Shown in pieces: positions 5,236-5,239 of a stretch of DNA of 5,239 bases. The first letter of the stretch is position 1, and each line of letters starts with the position of its first letter. Location: positions 1-5,239 of the forward strand of contig NCRO01000030.1 in the NCBI GenBank assembly GCA_002849045.2, in the 5' to 3' direction. The notes under the pieces were generated by a model. It had not been told where the DNA came from and did not search any database. It saw only the letters and a list, made by a program, of their open reading frames with translations. The position numbers and the translations under genes were made by a program. This DNA comes from Candidatus Sediminicultor secundus. GTDB lineage: Bacteria; Atribacterota; JS1; SB-45; 34-128.

Positions 5236-5239
5236 TTAA

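Noticed and set aside
1..5239. CRISPR array, toxin-antitoxin pair, phage or defence system
   Set aside because: No spaced direct repeats, no paired small genes of those families, and no integrase, transposase or nuclease effector is encoded; the recognised proteins are housekeeping families.

Overview
This window reads as a stretch of bacterial chromosome from an AT-rich organism (well under 40% GC by eye). Shine-Dalgarno sites are recognisable and purine-rich, and one tRNA gene carries its own encoded CCA. The protein families are conserved housekeeping ones, so they do not fix a phylum. A YhaM-type exoribonuclease together with TldD, low GC, a short 'GATACTT' tandem repeat and a strong inter-gene palindrome would suit a Firmicute-like or an uncultivated low-GC lineage, but that is a guess.

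Layout. All protein genes lie on the minus strand and are transcribed from right to left. From the right edge they are: a 33-codon flavodoxin-like remnant (5107-5208); a small zincin metalloprotease (4716-5105); an adenosine deaminase-family amidohydrolase (3644-4714, with the start moved inward from the longest possible ORF); a HisC-like aminotransferase (2607-3626); a YhaM-like OB-fold/HD 3'-5' exoribonuclease (1273-2274, TTG start); and the N-terminal 389 codons of TldD (1-1167, GTG start), cut by the left edge. A tRNA-Leu(CAG) gene (2489-2575) is the only plus-strand gene. It sits between yhaM and the aminotransferase with its own TTGACA-17-TATTCT promoter.

How the parts fit. The four right-hand genes form a tight cluster: stop and start are separated by one base at two junctions (TAA-A-ATG and TAA-T-ATG) and by 17 bases before the aminotransferase. 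The cluster therefore probably makes one transcript with translational coupling. It converges on the tRNA gene, and a 47-bp near-perfect palindrome is wedged between them. That palindrome contains both the tRNA CCA end and the last codons plus stop of the aminotransferase gene. yhaM and tldD form a second minus-strand pair, 105 bp apart.

I see no CRISPR array, phage module, intact transposase or defence system. The most interesting items are the palindrome, the deletion remnant of a flavodoxin gene, an altered PLP-site tyrosine in the aminotransferase, and a repeat-like sequence that carries the tldD ribosome binding site.
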